Of a DNA stretch of 64,000 nucleotides, positions 50,663 through 59,098 are shown in pieces (positions within the stretch are counted from its first letter, which is position 1; every line of letters starts with the position of its first letter). The position numbers were made by a program, and so were the translations under genes. Under the pieces are notes generated by a model. It worked only from the letters and a program-made list of their open reading frames with translations. It was not told the DNA's origin and made no database searches. Source of the DNA: Nitrospirota bacterium (GTDB taxonomy: Bacteria > Nitrospirota > Thermodesulfovibrionia > Thermodesulfovibrionales > UBA6898); contig JACRLO010000018.1 in assembly GCA_016235245.1 (NCBI GenBank), positions 1 through 64,000 on the forward strand. The letters are read 5' to 3'.

Positions 50663-51220
50663 TTACCCGGGACACCAGCCACACCCAAGAAGAAATTTTC
50701 CCTTTGACAGAGGTGTAAGCGCGATGGTCCGCGGACAGAGCTCTTTGACCTCACCCCGCTCAAACCGCTTCGGGTCAACCGGCAGGGGATTAACATATCT
50801 GCCGATTACGACATCATTTTTTTCTGCGGGTCTGAACTCCTGAAGTTTCAGCTCTCGAATTACGCGGCCGGCATCACCCTCGAACTCAGCAAACACAAAA
50901 CCGTTAAAGTCCTCCAGCGGAGATGAAAATGACATCATCACTGCGTTCGCCTTTGCGCCGGCGATAGAGATCCCGCCGTCGATAATGATAACTCCCATCT
51001 CATCAAGTCCTCCTCCCCAACCCCATGAGTATGCAGCGACTCCCTGGGAGAACACCTTGCTGCCTATCCCAACAGTTTCCCTGAAGGTTTTCAATGGGTC
51101 GCCTTTGCAAAGAAGTGCACCCGCAAGGTTCTTTCTGACCGTTTCCTTATCTATAGCCTCAGAAGGTAAAGCGCTCAACGACATGAAAACGGCAATCCCG
51201 ATTAACATGTTTATCAGCAC
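50663..51220 (-). CDS. Exported protein of unknown function (last gene of block)
   Basis: About 185 residues with a signal-like N terminus (LINMLIGIAVFMSLSALPSEA). The mature part is soluble, with the Gly/Trp stretch AAYSWGWGGGLDEMGVIIID and a C-terminal LLGCGWCPG containing two cysteines. The start is uncertain: AGGAGG inside the end of the upstream gene favours GTG 51220 (nine-base spacing); TTG 51226 and ATG 51208 are alternatives. No family recognised. Confidence 0.6.
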   Translation of the reverse strand: MLINMLIGIAVFMSLSALPSEAIDKETVRKNLAGALLCKGDPLKTFRETVGIGSKVFSQGVAAYSWGWGGGLDEMGVIIIDGGISIAGAKANAVMMSFSSPLEDFNGFVFAEFEGDAGRVIRELKLQEFRPAEKNDVVIGRYVNPLPVDPKRFERGEVKELCPRTIALTPLSKGKFLLGCGWCPG

Positions 51221-51222
51221 AA

Positions 51223-51663
51223 TCAATATCCTCCTGAAGACCCGCCGCCGCCGAATTCTCCGCCACCACCTTTTGTGCTGCCTCCGGAAGAACTGCTCCT
51301 GTCATCAGAAGATCCACCCCCAAGAACAACTTCGGCAGCCATTTCAGCAGCAGCCTTGCCAAGGTCTTTCGCAACATCTATCGCGATCTCACTGCCTGCA
51401 CGCCTGGCAACGATGCCTCTTAGTATCTTGTCAACTACGAAGAGATAGAAAAAGCACGGAAGCACGATGCTGAAAACTGACGCAAAAAATATGGGGTCGG
51501 TGCTATCACCTGCAGCAAGCGGAAATTTGCCGCCTGACTTGCGGAAAATCAGCATGAAGATTTCATATCCGAGCGGAAGCATGGCAAGAATGGAGCTGAC
51601 CCTCCATGACAACGGGAGCCTTACTTTATCGAACGATCTTCGCTGTTTTTTCTTCGTTGTCAT
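51223..51663 (-). CDS. Membrane protein with Ser/Gly-rich tail, unknown function
   Basis: A 146-residue protein. Two hydrophobic segments (about 25-42 and 60-85, the second FFASVFSIVLPCFFYLFVVD) are followed by a helix (SEIAIDVAKDLGKAAAEMAA) and a low-complexity tail of Ser and Gly ending GGGSSGGY. Such a tail is seen on some TPM/DUF2207-type membrane proteins, but the rest does not match that I can tell. ATG 51663 follows AAGGAGG. Its last codons contain the ribosome site for the next gene. Confidence 0.65.
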   Translation of the reverse strand: MTTKKKQRRSFDKVRLPLSWRVSSILAMLPLGYEIFMLIFRKSGGKFPLAAGDSTDPIFFASVFSIVLPCFFYLFVVDKILRGIVARRAGSEIAIDVAKDLGKAAAEMAAEVVLGGGSSDDRSSSSGGSTKGGGGEFGGGGSSGGY

Positions 51664-51684
51664 TCCGACAACCTCCTTCAAGTG

Positions 51685-52419
51685 CTACTTGATACCACAA
51701 ACGCTTCTTTTGAAAACAGCATATTTCTCTGCCTTCCCTGATTTACAGGCAGCAAGGCAGAGTTTTTCGAGCGCATCGTGGTTAAAGCCGGGGCTGTTCG
51801 AAATGGCTGCAACACCGCGGCGGACTGCGCCGGGGAAATAGTTCATATCCAGCTTCCCGCAGGTCTTGTCCTCCTCACGCTCCAGAATGCACTGTCCATC
51901 AACCGTGTTGTCATAAACCCATTTGCAGTCCTTGTTTTTCATCGCAGCCTTCTTTCCCGGGGCTTCGAATTCGATAGCTATCTTTTCTCCATCAAAGGTT
52001 GCCTTCTTGCGTCTGCCCGCATCATAACCTAGGTCTACGACAATAGCATCTTTTACCTGTTTCGGCTTTTCCGTACCGTCGCTCGAAATAAAATCACTGT
52101 GATTCACAACCTTTGGTTTCCTACCCTTCTGAAGTATCAGGAAATGAAGCTCGTCGAACGGGCAGGAATTACCTCCGCAGTTCGTGCCGAAAAGAACCAC
52201 GTCTTTGTCCCCAAGCTCAAACGTATTCTTGAGCGATACAAATATGTCTTCCACTTTGTAGACAAGCTTTTCATTGACCGTAATCGTATCAATGTACATT
52301 GCGTTGGGCGCACTGCGTGCAGTTTCGACAAGCCCGAATCTGGTCTGCATCGAATCTTCGGCATGTGTCATGCCCTGAACTGTCAATAAAAAAAGAAAGA
52401 TCGTCACCAAATACTTCAT
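51685..52419 (-). CDS. Exported Cys-containing protein of unknown function
   Basis: A 244-residue protein with a signal peptide (MKYLVTIFLFLLTVQGMTHA before EDSMQ). The mature protein has FGTNCGGNSCPFDELHFLIL near residue 90, DCKWVYDNTVDGQCILE, and two more Cys pairs near the C terminus, so disulphides are likely in the periplasm. ATG 52419 follows AGGAGG. The longer frame from 52449 lacks a ribosome site. Not recognised. Confidence 0.65.
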   Translation of the reverse strand: MKYLVTIFLFLLTVQGMTHAEDSMQTRFGLVETARSAPNAMYIDTITVNEKLVYKVEDIFVSLKNTFELGDKDVVLFGTNCGGNSCPFDELHFLILQKGRKPKVVNHSDFISSDGTEKPKQVKDAIVVDLGYDAGRRKKATFDGEKIAIEFEAPGKKAAMKNKDCKWVYDNTVDGQCILEREEDKTCGKLDMNYFPGAVRRGVAAISNSPGFNHDALEKLCLAACKSGKAEKYAVFKRSVCGIK

Positions 52420-52536
52420 TATCTGCCGCCTCCTGATTTTGATTTGCACGTGCTATCCTGATCATTACCGTGGCGCTGCCTTCTGTGCAGGACCAGCTTC
52501 CTGCCGTCTGCCTGTCATCGGCTTCAGATTCTGAAG

Positions 52537-52836
52537 CTATCTCACCTTCAGGACGAGCGACGAGATCCTGTCGATCCTTACGACTGCATCGTAAAAGTCC
52601 TTTCCGGAGAGCTTCGCAATATGGACCAACTGATCTCCGACTTTGGTGACCGTGCCCTCGAGCGACTCACCGCCATCCGTCTTCACCGCTACTCGTTTTC
52701 CGACCTGTGAGGCGAGGACCTCTTTAACACTGAACTGCGGATTCAACTCGAACTTCGTCTCCTCTGCAGAAACCATACTAACGCCCATCAGAAAAGACCC
52801 GGCAGAAAGAACAAAAGCAACTAAAGTCTGTTTCAT
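52537..52836 (-). CDS. Small exported protein with Sm-like beta domain
   Basis: A 99-residue protein with signal peptide MKQTLVAFVLSAGSFLMGVSMVSA. The mature part reads VGKRVAVKTDGGESLEGTVT ... VGDQLVHIAKLSGKDFYDAV then VRIDRISSLVLKV, a five-strand pattern like Sm/LSm or YcfP-type beta barrels. Similar small exported proteins occur widely in anaerobic bacteria, but their function is not known to me. Strong RBS AAGGAGG. It is separated from its neighbours by 60 and 117 bases. Confidence 0.72.
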   Translation of the reverse strand: MKQTLVAFVLSAGSFLMGVSMVSAEETKFELNPQFSVKEVLASQVGKRVAVKTDGGESLEGTVTKVGDQLVHIAKLSGKDFYDAVVRIDRISSLVLKVR

Positions 52837-52896
52837 TTTACTTCCTCCTTTGAGATTATTATACCTTCATTGGTTGCCGTGCAGGAGCAGGAGATC

Positions 52897-53694
52897 CTAT
52901 TTCCCATAGATCTTATACGCCTCGTCCCTTTGCATAATTTCAGGCTTTGTACCGCCGTGCGGCTTCATGACGACAACATGGTCTTCATGGCAGCCAGGTC
53001 CGGTCCATCCATAATAGTTCTGCCTGTTATACTTTTCGGACAGCCTCAGATTCTGGTTCATGGTCTCATCCGGAGACTTCCCGAACTGAAATACCTGATA
53101 CGGGGCATAACTGTTGTACGTATGACTCATTGGGTCGTCGGCCGGGCCCCAGACCTCGGCATAGCAATGCTTGCCTATAAGTTCCGGGATTCCGTCACCC
53201 GTAATGTCCATATAACCTGAGAGCGAGAAGTGCCTTTCAGAAAAAACCAGCTTCGGAATTCCGCCCCCCCCGAGGATTATAATATGGAGACTTCCGGGTG
53301 AGCTTGCATAATCAGGGCCAAAGAGGAGCAGGGCAGGGGGTATTGATCTATCTGTGGATTGAGGGAGGAACAAAAGATAAGCACTATCGGCAAGCCTGTT
53401 TGCCGGCAGCATCCCCCTGACCTGTTTTGTCATAATTGTGTGCTTTGTAAGACCGTCTTCGTCTTCAATCGTGAAAAGCACCTTTCCATTTCTGCGAATG
53501 GTGAGTTTCGTGTATTCACCGCCAGAGTCCCAGTCTTCAGGGATCTCAAGCGTAACGGCATAGGGAATGCCATCCCCTCTCCAGTCGTACTCGACAGAGC
53601 TTACCAGTTTCCATGGCCCTGCAGCGATGACATAGGCTGGGAAAATACAGCACAGGAGCAGCGATATTAGAGAGCCTTTTATCACTCTGTCCAT
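52897..53694 (-). CDS. Exported protein of unknown function, AGPWK paralogue A
   Basis: A 265-residue protein with a signal peptide (SLISLLLCCIFPAYVIA) then AGPWKLVSSVEYDWRGDGIP. It contains an integrin-like DITGDGIPELIGKH segment (Asp-x-Thr-Gly-Asp), as found in FG-GAP/VCBS repeats that bind calcium. The next gene encodes a protein of the same plan (AGPWK start, RKGNVVFELKGED matching RRNGKVLFTIEDED), so these are paralogues. Start ATG 53694 after GGAG, three bases past the upstream stop. Confidence 0.65.
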   Translation of the reverse strand: MDRVIKGSLISLLLCCIFPAYVIAAGPWKLVSSVEYDWRGDGIPYAVTLEIPEDWDSGGEYTKLTIRRNGKVLFTIEDEDGLTKHTIMTKQVRGMLPANRLADSAYLLFLPQSTDRSIPPALLLFGPDYASSPGSLHIIILGGGGIPKLVFSERHFSLSGYMDITGDGIPELIGKHCYAEVWGPADDPMSHTYNSYAPYQVFQFGKSPDETMNQNLRLSEKYNRQNYYGWTGPGCHEDHVVVMKPHGGTKPEIMQRDEAYKIYGK

Positions 53695-53697
53695 ACG

Positions 53698-54567
53698 TTA
53701 CTCCGGCAATGGAGACCCTGCATTCAGTCTTCTTAGTTCAACCCAGTAAGGGCTGGTACTGAGTTGCCTCCTGAATTCCTCCAGAAATCGGTCTTTTCCT
53801 GCAGCATGAGCCGGCCATGATTTATCAAAGAATTTCCAGGCAGCATCGGCATTTCCGGTATAGATAAGATCAAGCATCGTTGCCCAGAGTCTGACAGGCG
53901 GATAATTGTTCTGCCATTCTTCGTCTTGCAAAATCCGGCGAGACTGCTCGTCAAATGCTTTTTTGTCCGGCTCCGGTTTGAGCATCAATCTTCCGGCAAG
54001 TCTGTACAGGCCATCACGATATTCAAGAATAACTTTTGGCGCAGGAGATTCAGAGAAGCTTGTCTTCCAGTAGGCAAAAGTGAAATCCCAGGTAACAAAT
54101 TCCAGCTTCCTGTCGTTATTGAGGTCTTCAAAATGCGATAGACCAGCATGAGTGACATCTAGTTTGGCGACCTGCCTGACTGTTTCTCCCAGCTCAAATA
54201 CGTGATAGCTATAGCAGCAGTGGACCCCGCCGGTCCATTCGGATATGACAAGATTCGGGATGCCTCTCCCTGTAATATCCATGCCAACAGGGATTAAGGC
54301 ATTATGCCTGTCGTCACCGTTTAGGTCCCCGATTCTGAAGCGGCTCATATCCTCCCCCTTCAGTTCAAAGACAACGTTACCCTTTCGGGTGATGACAACT
54401 CGCCCTTCACCTTCCTCAGTTAAAAATACTTTTATGCTGTAGTCCCGAATCTGTTTCTTCTCTTTCAAATCCTTCCACGGGCCAGCAAAGACAATCTCCG
54501 GGAAAAGGAGCAGTCCCGCAATCAGCATGAAGATATTCAAACCCAGCCGGCACCTGCAGAGCAGCAA
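53698..54567 (-). CDS. Exported protein of unknown function, AGPWK paralogue B
   Basis: A 289-residue exported protein (signal ending EIVFA) beginning AGPWKDLKEKKQIRDYSIKV. It has DLNGDDRHNALIPVG, DITGRGIPNLVISEWTGGVH and HFEDLNNDRKLEFVTWDF, three Asp-rich turns resembling VCBS/FG-GAP elements. The C-terminal third (residues 195-289) is extra relative to paralogue A. Start is TTG 54567 with GGGG ten bases upstream; an ATG 13 codons later lacks a ribosome site. Confidence 0.65.
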   Translation of the reverse strand: MLLCRCRLGLNIFMLIAGLLLFPEIVFAGPWKDLKEKKQIRDYSIKVFLTEEGEGRVVITRKGNVVFELKGEDMSRFRIGDLNGDDRHNALIPVGMDITGRGIPNLVISEWTGGVHCCYSYHVFELGETVRQVAKLDVTHAGLSHFEDLNNDRKLEFVTWDFTFAYWKTSFSESPAPKVILEYRDGLYRLAGRLMLKPEPDKKAFDEQSRRILQDEEWQNNYPPVRLWATMLDLIYTGNADAAWKFFDKSWPAHAAGKDRFLEEFRRQLSTSPYWVELRRLNAGSPLPE

Positions 54568-54571
54568 ATGA

Positions 54572-55333
54572 CTAATTCCCCTTTGCTTTGTTCAGTATAT
54601 AAAGCGGTTGTGTATCACAGCTTATCGGAGTATCTTTATCATACCTGATCCGGTAAATCATAAGGCTGTTTCCCTTGCGACTAAATCCGATCCTTCTGGA
54701 TCCGCCCGGTTCTTTGCTTGCAGGAGTCGTAATATAGTCACAGTCTGCTTCACTTCCATCCATGGAAATAGTATAGTTGAACGTTTCGTCAGGCCATTTG
54801 GCGATGCCGTCCATAGAAAAATTGAATAATCTATTGTCTTTGTCCTGCCAGACCCCGACGAGCAGAAGTTTAGATGAGTATCTGTGCAATTCATCAGGAA
54901 TCCGAACAAAAGATTCGTCCAGGTGGCTGATAGCGGGATAGTCCATGAACTTGAGTGAAACTGCCCTCCCGGCCGTATCGGTCTTTATCTGTATGGCAAG
55001 TTCGTCTCCATCAGACCGTTCTGTCGAATACCTCTCATAAGGACTGAATCTCAAGATAGCCCCTTTGGGTCTCTTCTTATAGTTAAGAATATATCGCCAG
55101 GTCGCTTCATGATAGTTTACCCAACTGAATCTCCATCGCGTTTCGTCAGACACTGCAATGATGATCATTTCCGGATTAGATGCATGCGGCGACATGCTTT
55201 CGTGCAGTTTCCTTATCGTTGACTCAGGTACCCAAATCCCTTCGATTGACAGAATCGGATCTTTCAATATTGCGGCGCCGACTGCAGAAGAACAAGCTAA
55301 TAAACACAATAGGGCGAATAACGTTTTTCTCAT
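54572..55333 (-). CDS. Exported protein of unknown function
   Basis: A 253-residue protein with signal peptide MRKTLFALLCLLACSSAVGA. The mature part reads SIEGIWVPESTIRKLHES and later VGVWQDKDNRLFNFSMDG, two IW/VW-x-P/Q-containing strands that could be a lipocalin-like repeat. Two cysteines lie near the C terminus (DCDYITT, ISCDTQPLY). ATG 55333 fits the signal peptide. It ends five bases before paralogue B. Confidence 0.6.
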   Translation of the reverse strand: MRKTLFALLCLLACSSAVGAAILKDPILSIEGIWVPESTIRKLHESMSPHASNPEMIIIAVSDETRWRFSWVNYHEATWRYILNYKKRPKGAILRFSPYERYSTERSDGDELAIQIKTDTAGRAVSLKFMDYPAISHLDESFVRIPDELHRYSSKLLLVGVWQDKDNRLFNFSMDGIAKWPDETFNYTISMDGSEADCDYITTPASKEPGGSRRIGFSRKGNSLMIYRIRYDKDTPISCDTQPLYILNKAKGN

Positions 55334-55389
55334 TGCTACCCCAATCCTCTTAATTACCTGCCAAACTCCGGATATCTGCAGACCACCGG

Positions 55390-56502
55390 TTACTCCGACT
55401 GCCAAACGACCCTGCCCGTCCTGTCAATATACTGCGATATTTTCCCTTTTAGAACATAACCGAGCGGCCCTTCAAAGGGACGTGCAAAATTGTACGTGGC
55501 CGGAATGACTATCTTGCCGGCCTTATCAATATAGCCGTAACGGTTTCCGCTTTTGAAGACTGCAAGCCCGCTCGAAAACGGATAGACCCGGTCGAAATCA
55601 GTTCTGAAGACCACAGCCCCGGTCCTGTCAATAAATAAAGACGTCTCGTTTTCCCTCACCAGTGCCAGTCCGTCAGAGAAGGCCTCTGCGCTTGTGAAAC
55701 GCGGGAGAATAACAACTTTGCCGGTTTTGTCAATGTAGCCAAATCTGCCTCCGCCCCCGCTCTTATAAATTCGCGCCATCCCTTCCCTGAATTCCGACGC
55801 CTGATCAAATTGGGGAGGGATAACGAGTTTCCCTGCAGTATTCATGTAACCCTCTTTTCGTGCGGACCAGACCCGGATCATCCCTTCAGCCTGGATGCCG
55901 ATGAAATCGATCCCTTCTGGCGTGACATCATGACCAGATCTGTCAATGATGCGCATGACGTCCTTTGTTGTCACTCTCGCAAAACCGCCTGAGAATGGGA
56001 ACGTCTTATCATAACGTGCAGGGATTACCAGTTTACCCTTCTTATCGATGAACCCCCGCTTCACAATGCCCCATTCGTCCGGTACCCCGACCTCGGCCAT
56101 CCCCTCCGAAAACGCCCTTGCATCAGAGAAATCACCCGGGATTACAAAAGAAAGGGAATGATCGAGGTATCCCATCCCGCCTTTCCCTCTGCTGTCATGC
56201 ATGGAGGCAGGGGCCATCCCTTCCGAAAAAGGGACCCGTATCTGCTCCTGAGGTTTTATGACCATTTTCCCGGAGGTGTCGAAAAAAGCTGTTTTTGTCC
56301 CTCTGGATGCCATGATAAGCCCGTCAGAAACCTGAAGGGGTTGATCGAACTCAGCCGGGATGATCACACGTCCTTCTTTGTTGATCAGGCCATGCCGGTC
56401 ATTTACCCGAATCTGAAAGAGTTCCGGAGGGCCTTCAGAAGCCACGAACGTTGCCGGACAAACACTGTACAGTAACAACAATATAAGACCGAGTTTTCTC
56501 AT
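55390..56502 (-). CDS. Exported WG-repeat protein
   Basis: A 370-residue protein with a signal peptide (KLGLILLLLYSVCPATFVAS) and at least seven WG/KWG-type repeats, each of the form G-x-I-D-[KR]-x-G-K-x-V-I-P: GLINKEGRVIIPAEF, GFIDKKGKLVIPARY, GYMNTAGKLVIPPQF, GYIDKTGKVVILPRF, GYIDKAGKIVIPATY. The repeats form a beta structure of uncertain function. It is the first gene of the exported-protein block. A TATAGT box at 56513-56518 would start transcription about four bases before ATG 56502; there is no ribosome site. Confidence 0.85.
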   Translation of the reverse strand: MRKLGLILLLLYSVCPATFVASEGPPELFQIRVNDRHGLINKEGRVIIPAEFDQPLQVSDGLIMASRGTKTAFFDTSGKMVIKPQEQIRVPFSEGMAPASMHDSRGKGGMGYLDHSLSFVIPGDFSDARAFSEGMAEVGVPDEWGIVKRGFIDKKGKLVIPARYDKTFPFSGGFARVTTKDVMRIIDRSGHDVTPEGIDFIGIQAEGMIRVWSARKEGYMNTAGKLVIPPQFDQASEFREGMARIYKSGGGGRFGYIDKTGKVVILPRFTSAEAFSDGLALVRENETSLFIDRTGAVVFRTDFDRVYPFSSGLAVFKSGNRYGYIDKAGKIVIPATYNFARPFEGPLGYVLKGKISQYIDRTGRVVWQSE

Positions 56503-56576
56503 TATTGTCATACTATACCACACGTTGTAGAACTCGGCTTCGGAGTGAACGTCGGCAACATTCTGAAGTCATATCG

Positions 56577-56626
56577 CTCCCTCAACGAGGGAGGCTTGAC
56601 GGTTTAGGAGCCGTCTCCAAGACGGC
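56577..56626. mobile_element. Right-end hairpins of an IS200/IS605-type remnant
   Basis: Two perfect stems lie just past the transposase stop: CTCCCTC-AAC-GAGGGAG (56577-56593) and GCCGTCT-CCA-AGACGGC (56610-56626). Subterminal hairpins are the recognition sites of Y1 transposases. Confidence 0.55.
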
Positions 56627-56643
56627 CAGTTCAATTGTTGATA

Positions 56644-56871
56644 CTAAAAACTTCCTTCGTCCGGCTCCTTTTCAAGCGTTTCTTGGTGAGCTATATATTC
56701 CTTCACCTTTTCCAGTTCAAAGCCCACCGTCGATGCAGCGCAGCCTCTTGCCCAGAAATTCTCACAGTTGAAATTCTTCTGCTTCCGTCCAAACTGCCGG
56801 GCCACGGCAAGCGCACTCTTACCTTTCAGATACCCGATCACTTCAGAAACAGCTTACTTCGGCGGTATCTC
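56644..56871 (-). pseudogene. IS200/IS605-family Y1 transposase fragment with internal stop
   Basis: The C-terminal part of TnpA is recognisable: VIGYLKGKSALAVARQFGRK, FWARGCAASTVG and the catalytic-tyrosine helix VKEYIAHQE. Upstream, IEIPPK is followed by TAA (56854-56856) where the family has PPKY, so the frame is broken. The His-x-His half of the active site is absent; the DNA before IEIPPK is a long palindrome instead. The gap 56524-56952 contains nothing else. Confidence 0.85.
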
Positions 56872-56900
56872 TATTTTTCGACGCAGTGCGTCGAAAAATA
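56872..56900. repeat. 29-bp perfect palindrome inside the transposase remnant
   Basis: TATTTTTCGACGCA and TGCGTCGAAAAATA flank a single central G. It has T-runs on the 5' side and A-runs on the 3' side on both strands, which is the wrong order for a terminator. Confidence 0.85.
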
Positions 56901-56952
56901 TGTAGACCCACTGCTGCCTGCTTCTGAATTCTATGCCGAGATCCCCTATATA

Positions 56953-57297
56953 TCACCCCGGAGGCCAGTGCATGGCCCTGCCGCCTAACAGGTGCAGGTG
57001 AATATGAAATACGGTCTGACCGCCGTCAGCGTTCGTATTCATGACCAGCCTGAAGCCTTTTCCGTCGATGCCTTTGTCTTTTGCGATCTTTGCTGCTGTC
57101 CGGACGAGATGCCCGACAAGGGCGATGTCTGCTTCCGAGACCTCAAGGGTCGTTGATATATGTTTCTTCGGGATGATCAGGGTATGCACCGGCGCCTGGG
57201 GCGTGATGTCCTCAAAGGCAAGACAGATATCATCTTCAAAGATGACCTTTGCCGGTATCTTCTTCTCTGCTATCTTGCAGAAGATGCAGTCACTCAT
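56953..57297 (-). CDS. HIT-family nucleotide hydrolase (HinT-like)
   Basis: A 114-residue histidine-triad protein with [20 protein letters not shown] at the start and the triad HIHLHLLGG near residue 100. It splits AMP from nucleoside phosphoramidates. ATG 57297 follows AAGGAG; a longer frame to 57351 has no ribosome site. It overlaps the hisE stop by eight bases. Confidence 0.93.
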   Translation of the reverse strand: MSDCIFCKIAEKKIPAKVIFEDDICLAFEDITPQAPVHTLIIPKKHISTTLEVSEADIALVGHLVRTAAKIAKDKGIDGKGFRLVMNTNADGGQTVFHIHLHLLGGRAMHWPPG

Positions 57298-57586
57298 CGC
57301 TTTCTCTCCTTTTCTGAAACCGTATTTCAAGCTCCCTGAAAATATCGTCATGGCTCAGTCCATCCTGATGCATAAGCATCATGCAGTGAAACCAGAGATC
57401 AGCAATTTCATGAATGACCTCTTCCCTGTTGCTGTTTTTTGATGCAATGATAACTTCAGACGCTTCTTCTCCAATTTTTTTCAGTATTTCGTCTTTTCCT
57501 CTGGCCTGAAGCCCCGAAATATAGGAACCCGGCTGTGGATTAATCTGTCTGTTTCTGATTACTGCAAGCAGGTCGTCGAGAATCAT
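57290..57586 (-). CDS. hisE: Phosphoribosyl-ATP pyrophosphatase
   Basis: Second step of histidine synthesis (PR-ATP to PR-AMP). The 98-residue product has the all-helical MazG-like motif [13 protein letters not shown] followed by [17 protein letters not shown], with the acidic metal ligands. Separate from HisI, overlapping it by four bases. Confidence 0.94.
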   Translation of the reverse strand: MILDDLLAVIRNRQINPQPGSYISGLQARGKDEILKKIGEEASEVIIASKNSNREEVIHEIADLWFHCMMLMHQDGLSHDDIFRELEIRFQKRRESDE

Positions 57587-57957
57587 TTTTTGCCGTACAC
57601 GTCTTCTTCGGAAAACACCGCGCCGGATATCTCGCTGCCGTTGATGTCAGTATAAAAGCATGACCTGTGGCCTGTGTGGCAGGCCCCCGGACCTTTCTGG
57701 TCGACCTTGATAAGCACCGTATCTTTATCGCAGTCATAGAGGATCTGCTTCACTTCCTGGACGTGGCCGGAGGATTCACCTTTTTTCCAGAACTTCTGGC
57801 GGGACCGGGACCAGAAATGCGTGTGCCCGGTCTCGACGGTCTTCTGCAAAGAAGCTTCGTTCATGTATGCCATCATCAGGACTTCATTATTCTGGACATC
57901 CTGGATGATCGCCGGTATAAGTCCCTGTGAGTCGTATTTCAGGTCAGGTATATTCAT
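57583..57957 (-). CDS. hisI: Phosphoribosyl-AMP cyclohydrolase
   Basis: Third step of histidine synthesis. The 124-residue zinc enzyme has [20 protein letters not shown], the DCDKDT metal-binding aspartates and [10 protein letters not shown] with zinc cysteines. RBS GGGAG. It heads hisI-hisE-HIT; the other his genes are not in this window. Confidence 0.95.
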   Translation of the reverse strand: MNIPDLKYDSQGLIPAIIQDVQNNEVLMMAYMNEASLQKTVETGHTHFWSRSRQKFWKKGESSGHVQEVKQILYDCDKDTVLIKVDQKGPGACHTGHRSCFYTDINGSEISGAVFSEEDVYGKK

Positions 57958-57970
57958 TTCTTCTCCCTAT

Positions 57971-58453
57971 CTATAATTTATGGCCGATCTTTCTAAGAAA
58001 TTCATGCCTGTGTGCCTTGTCCTCGGCGTTTTCAATGCCGCGGGGTGAAAACCCGTCAATGACTCCCAGAACGCCGTTCCCCTGTGAAGACACTGCGGTG
58101 ATCACCTCAACAGGGTTGCCGGTTGCGCAAAATATCCTGCAGACCTCTGGGCAGTTCTTCACCTGATTCAGAATATTGATCGGGAACGCATTCCTAAGGA
58201 GTATGCAGAAGACATGGCCGGCGCCCACAGCCAGCAGGTTCTTTACGCAGACATCGGTCAGCCCGCTATCATTGCCCTCGGTCCTGATGAGGCAGGGGCC
58301 GGAAGCTTCACTGAAGGCAATGCCGAACTGCGCCTGGGGAACGGTGGTGGCAATAATCTCATACAGGTCTTCGGCAGTCTTGATGAAGTGCGTCTGGCCC
58401 AGTATGACATTGCAGTCTTCAGGTATCTCGAGTTTTACCGATGTTATCTCCAT
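57971..58453 (-). CDS. DUF355 family, adenosine-specific kinase-like protein
   Basis: A 160-residue protein with the family start MEITSVKLEIPEDCNVILGQ, HFIKTAEDLYEIIATTVPQA, FGIAFSEASGPCLIR and SSQGNGVLGVIDGFSPRGIE. A related archaeal protein has been reported to phosphorylate adenosine. ATG 58453 lies after AGGGGG; the open frame upstream lacks a ribosome site and crosses the divergent promoter region. It ends 13 bases before hisI starts. Confidence 0.85.
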   Translation of the reverse strand: MEITSVKLEIPEDCNVILGQTHFIKTAEDLYEIIATTVPQAQFGIAFSEASGPCLIRTEGNDSGLTDVCVKNLLAVGAGHVFCILLRNAFPINILNQVKNCPEVCRIFCATGNPVEVITAVSSQGNGVLGVIDGFSPRGIENAEDKAHRHEFLRKIGHKL

Positions 58454-58540
58454 AAGCCCCCTTTCTTCAGCGCCGGAACCCTTTTGGATTTGGAGGGTTA
58501 TGCTATAATGGAAATATTTTTCAGGAGATGTCAAGCCAAA

Positions 58541-59098
58541 ATGTCTCGTATTTTCAGCATCGTTATACTCGTCATTGCCCTATGTTATCCCCTTGTGTCG
58601 GAAAGCCAAACCCTCTCCGGCCCCGAGGTAAAGAAGGTCAATAGCGATCTCTTCGTCTCCTTCAGCCTCAGCCTTGACGAAAAAGGGCTGGATGCGATCA
58701 GGGGAGGCGTGGACAAGGACCTCAAGTTCTATGTCGACCTTTTCAGGATATGGAAGATCTGGCCGGATGAGTTTGTTCTTGGTAAAGCCATTGTCAAGAC
58801 CGTCAAGGTTGATCCTATCAAGAAAGAATATGTGGCGACTTCAAGCGATGGCAGTCTGCTCATAGAAAAACGGTTTAAATCATTTGAGTCGATGATGGAA
58901 TGGGTTGTCGTTTTCAGGGACCTGAAGCTTACCAATATCCGGGAACTTGAGCCTGGCCAGTATTTTGTGCGGATCACGGTTGAATCAAAGATCCGCAAGC
59001 TCCCTCCTGTCATCGGGTATCTGTTCATCTTTGTTTCCGAAAACGAGTTCAGGGTCATGAAAGACTCGACGGTCTTCACGATCGAGGGCAGCCGATGA
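58541..59098 (+). CDS. DUF4390 family exported protein
   Basis: A 185-residue protein with a signal peptide (MSRIFSIVILVIALCYPLVS before ESQTL). The mature part is beta-rich (LFVSFSLSLDEKGLDAIRGG, DLKFYVDLFRIWKIWPDEFV), the pattern of DUF4390, usually next to NtrY-type kinases. Its stop overlaps ntrY by four bases, so it may modulate the sensor in the periplasm. A TGC-TATAAT box at 58501-58509 is the likely promoter; AGGAG is somewhat far from the ATG. Confidence 0.82.
   Translation: MSRIFSIVILVIALCYPLVSESQTLSGPEVKKVNSDLFVSFSLSLDEKGLDAIRGGVDKDLKFYVDLFRIWKIWPDEFVLGKAIVKTVKVDPIKKEYVATSSDGSLLIEKRFKSFESMMEWVVVFRDLKLTNIRELEPGQYFVRITVESKIRKLPPVIGYLFIFVSENEFRVMKDSTVFTIEGSR

Noticed and set aside
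56872-56900. Intrinsic terminator of the HIT gene
   Set aside because: The T-run is before and the A-run after the stem on both strands, opposite to a terminator.
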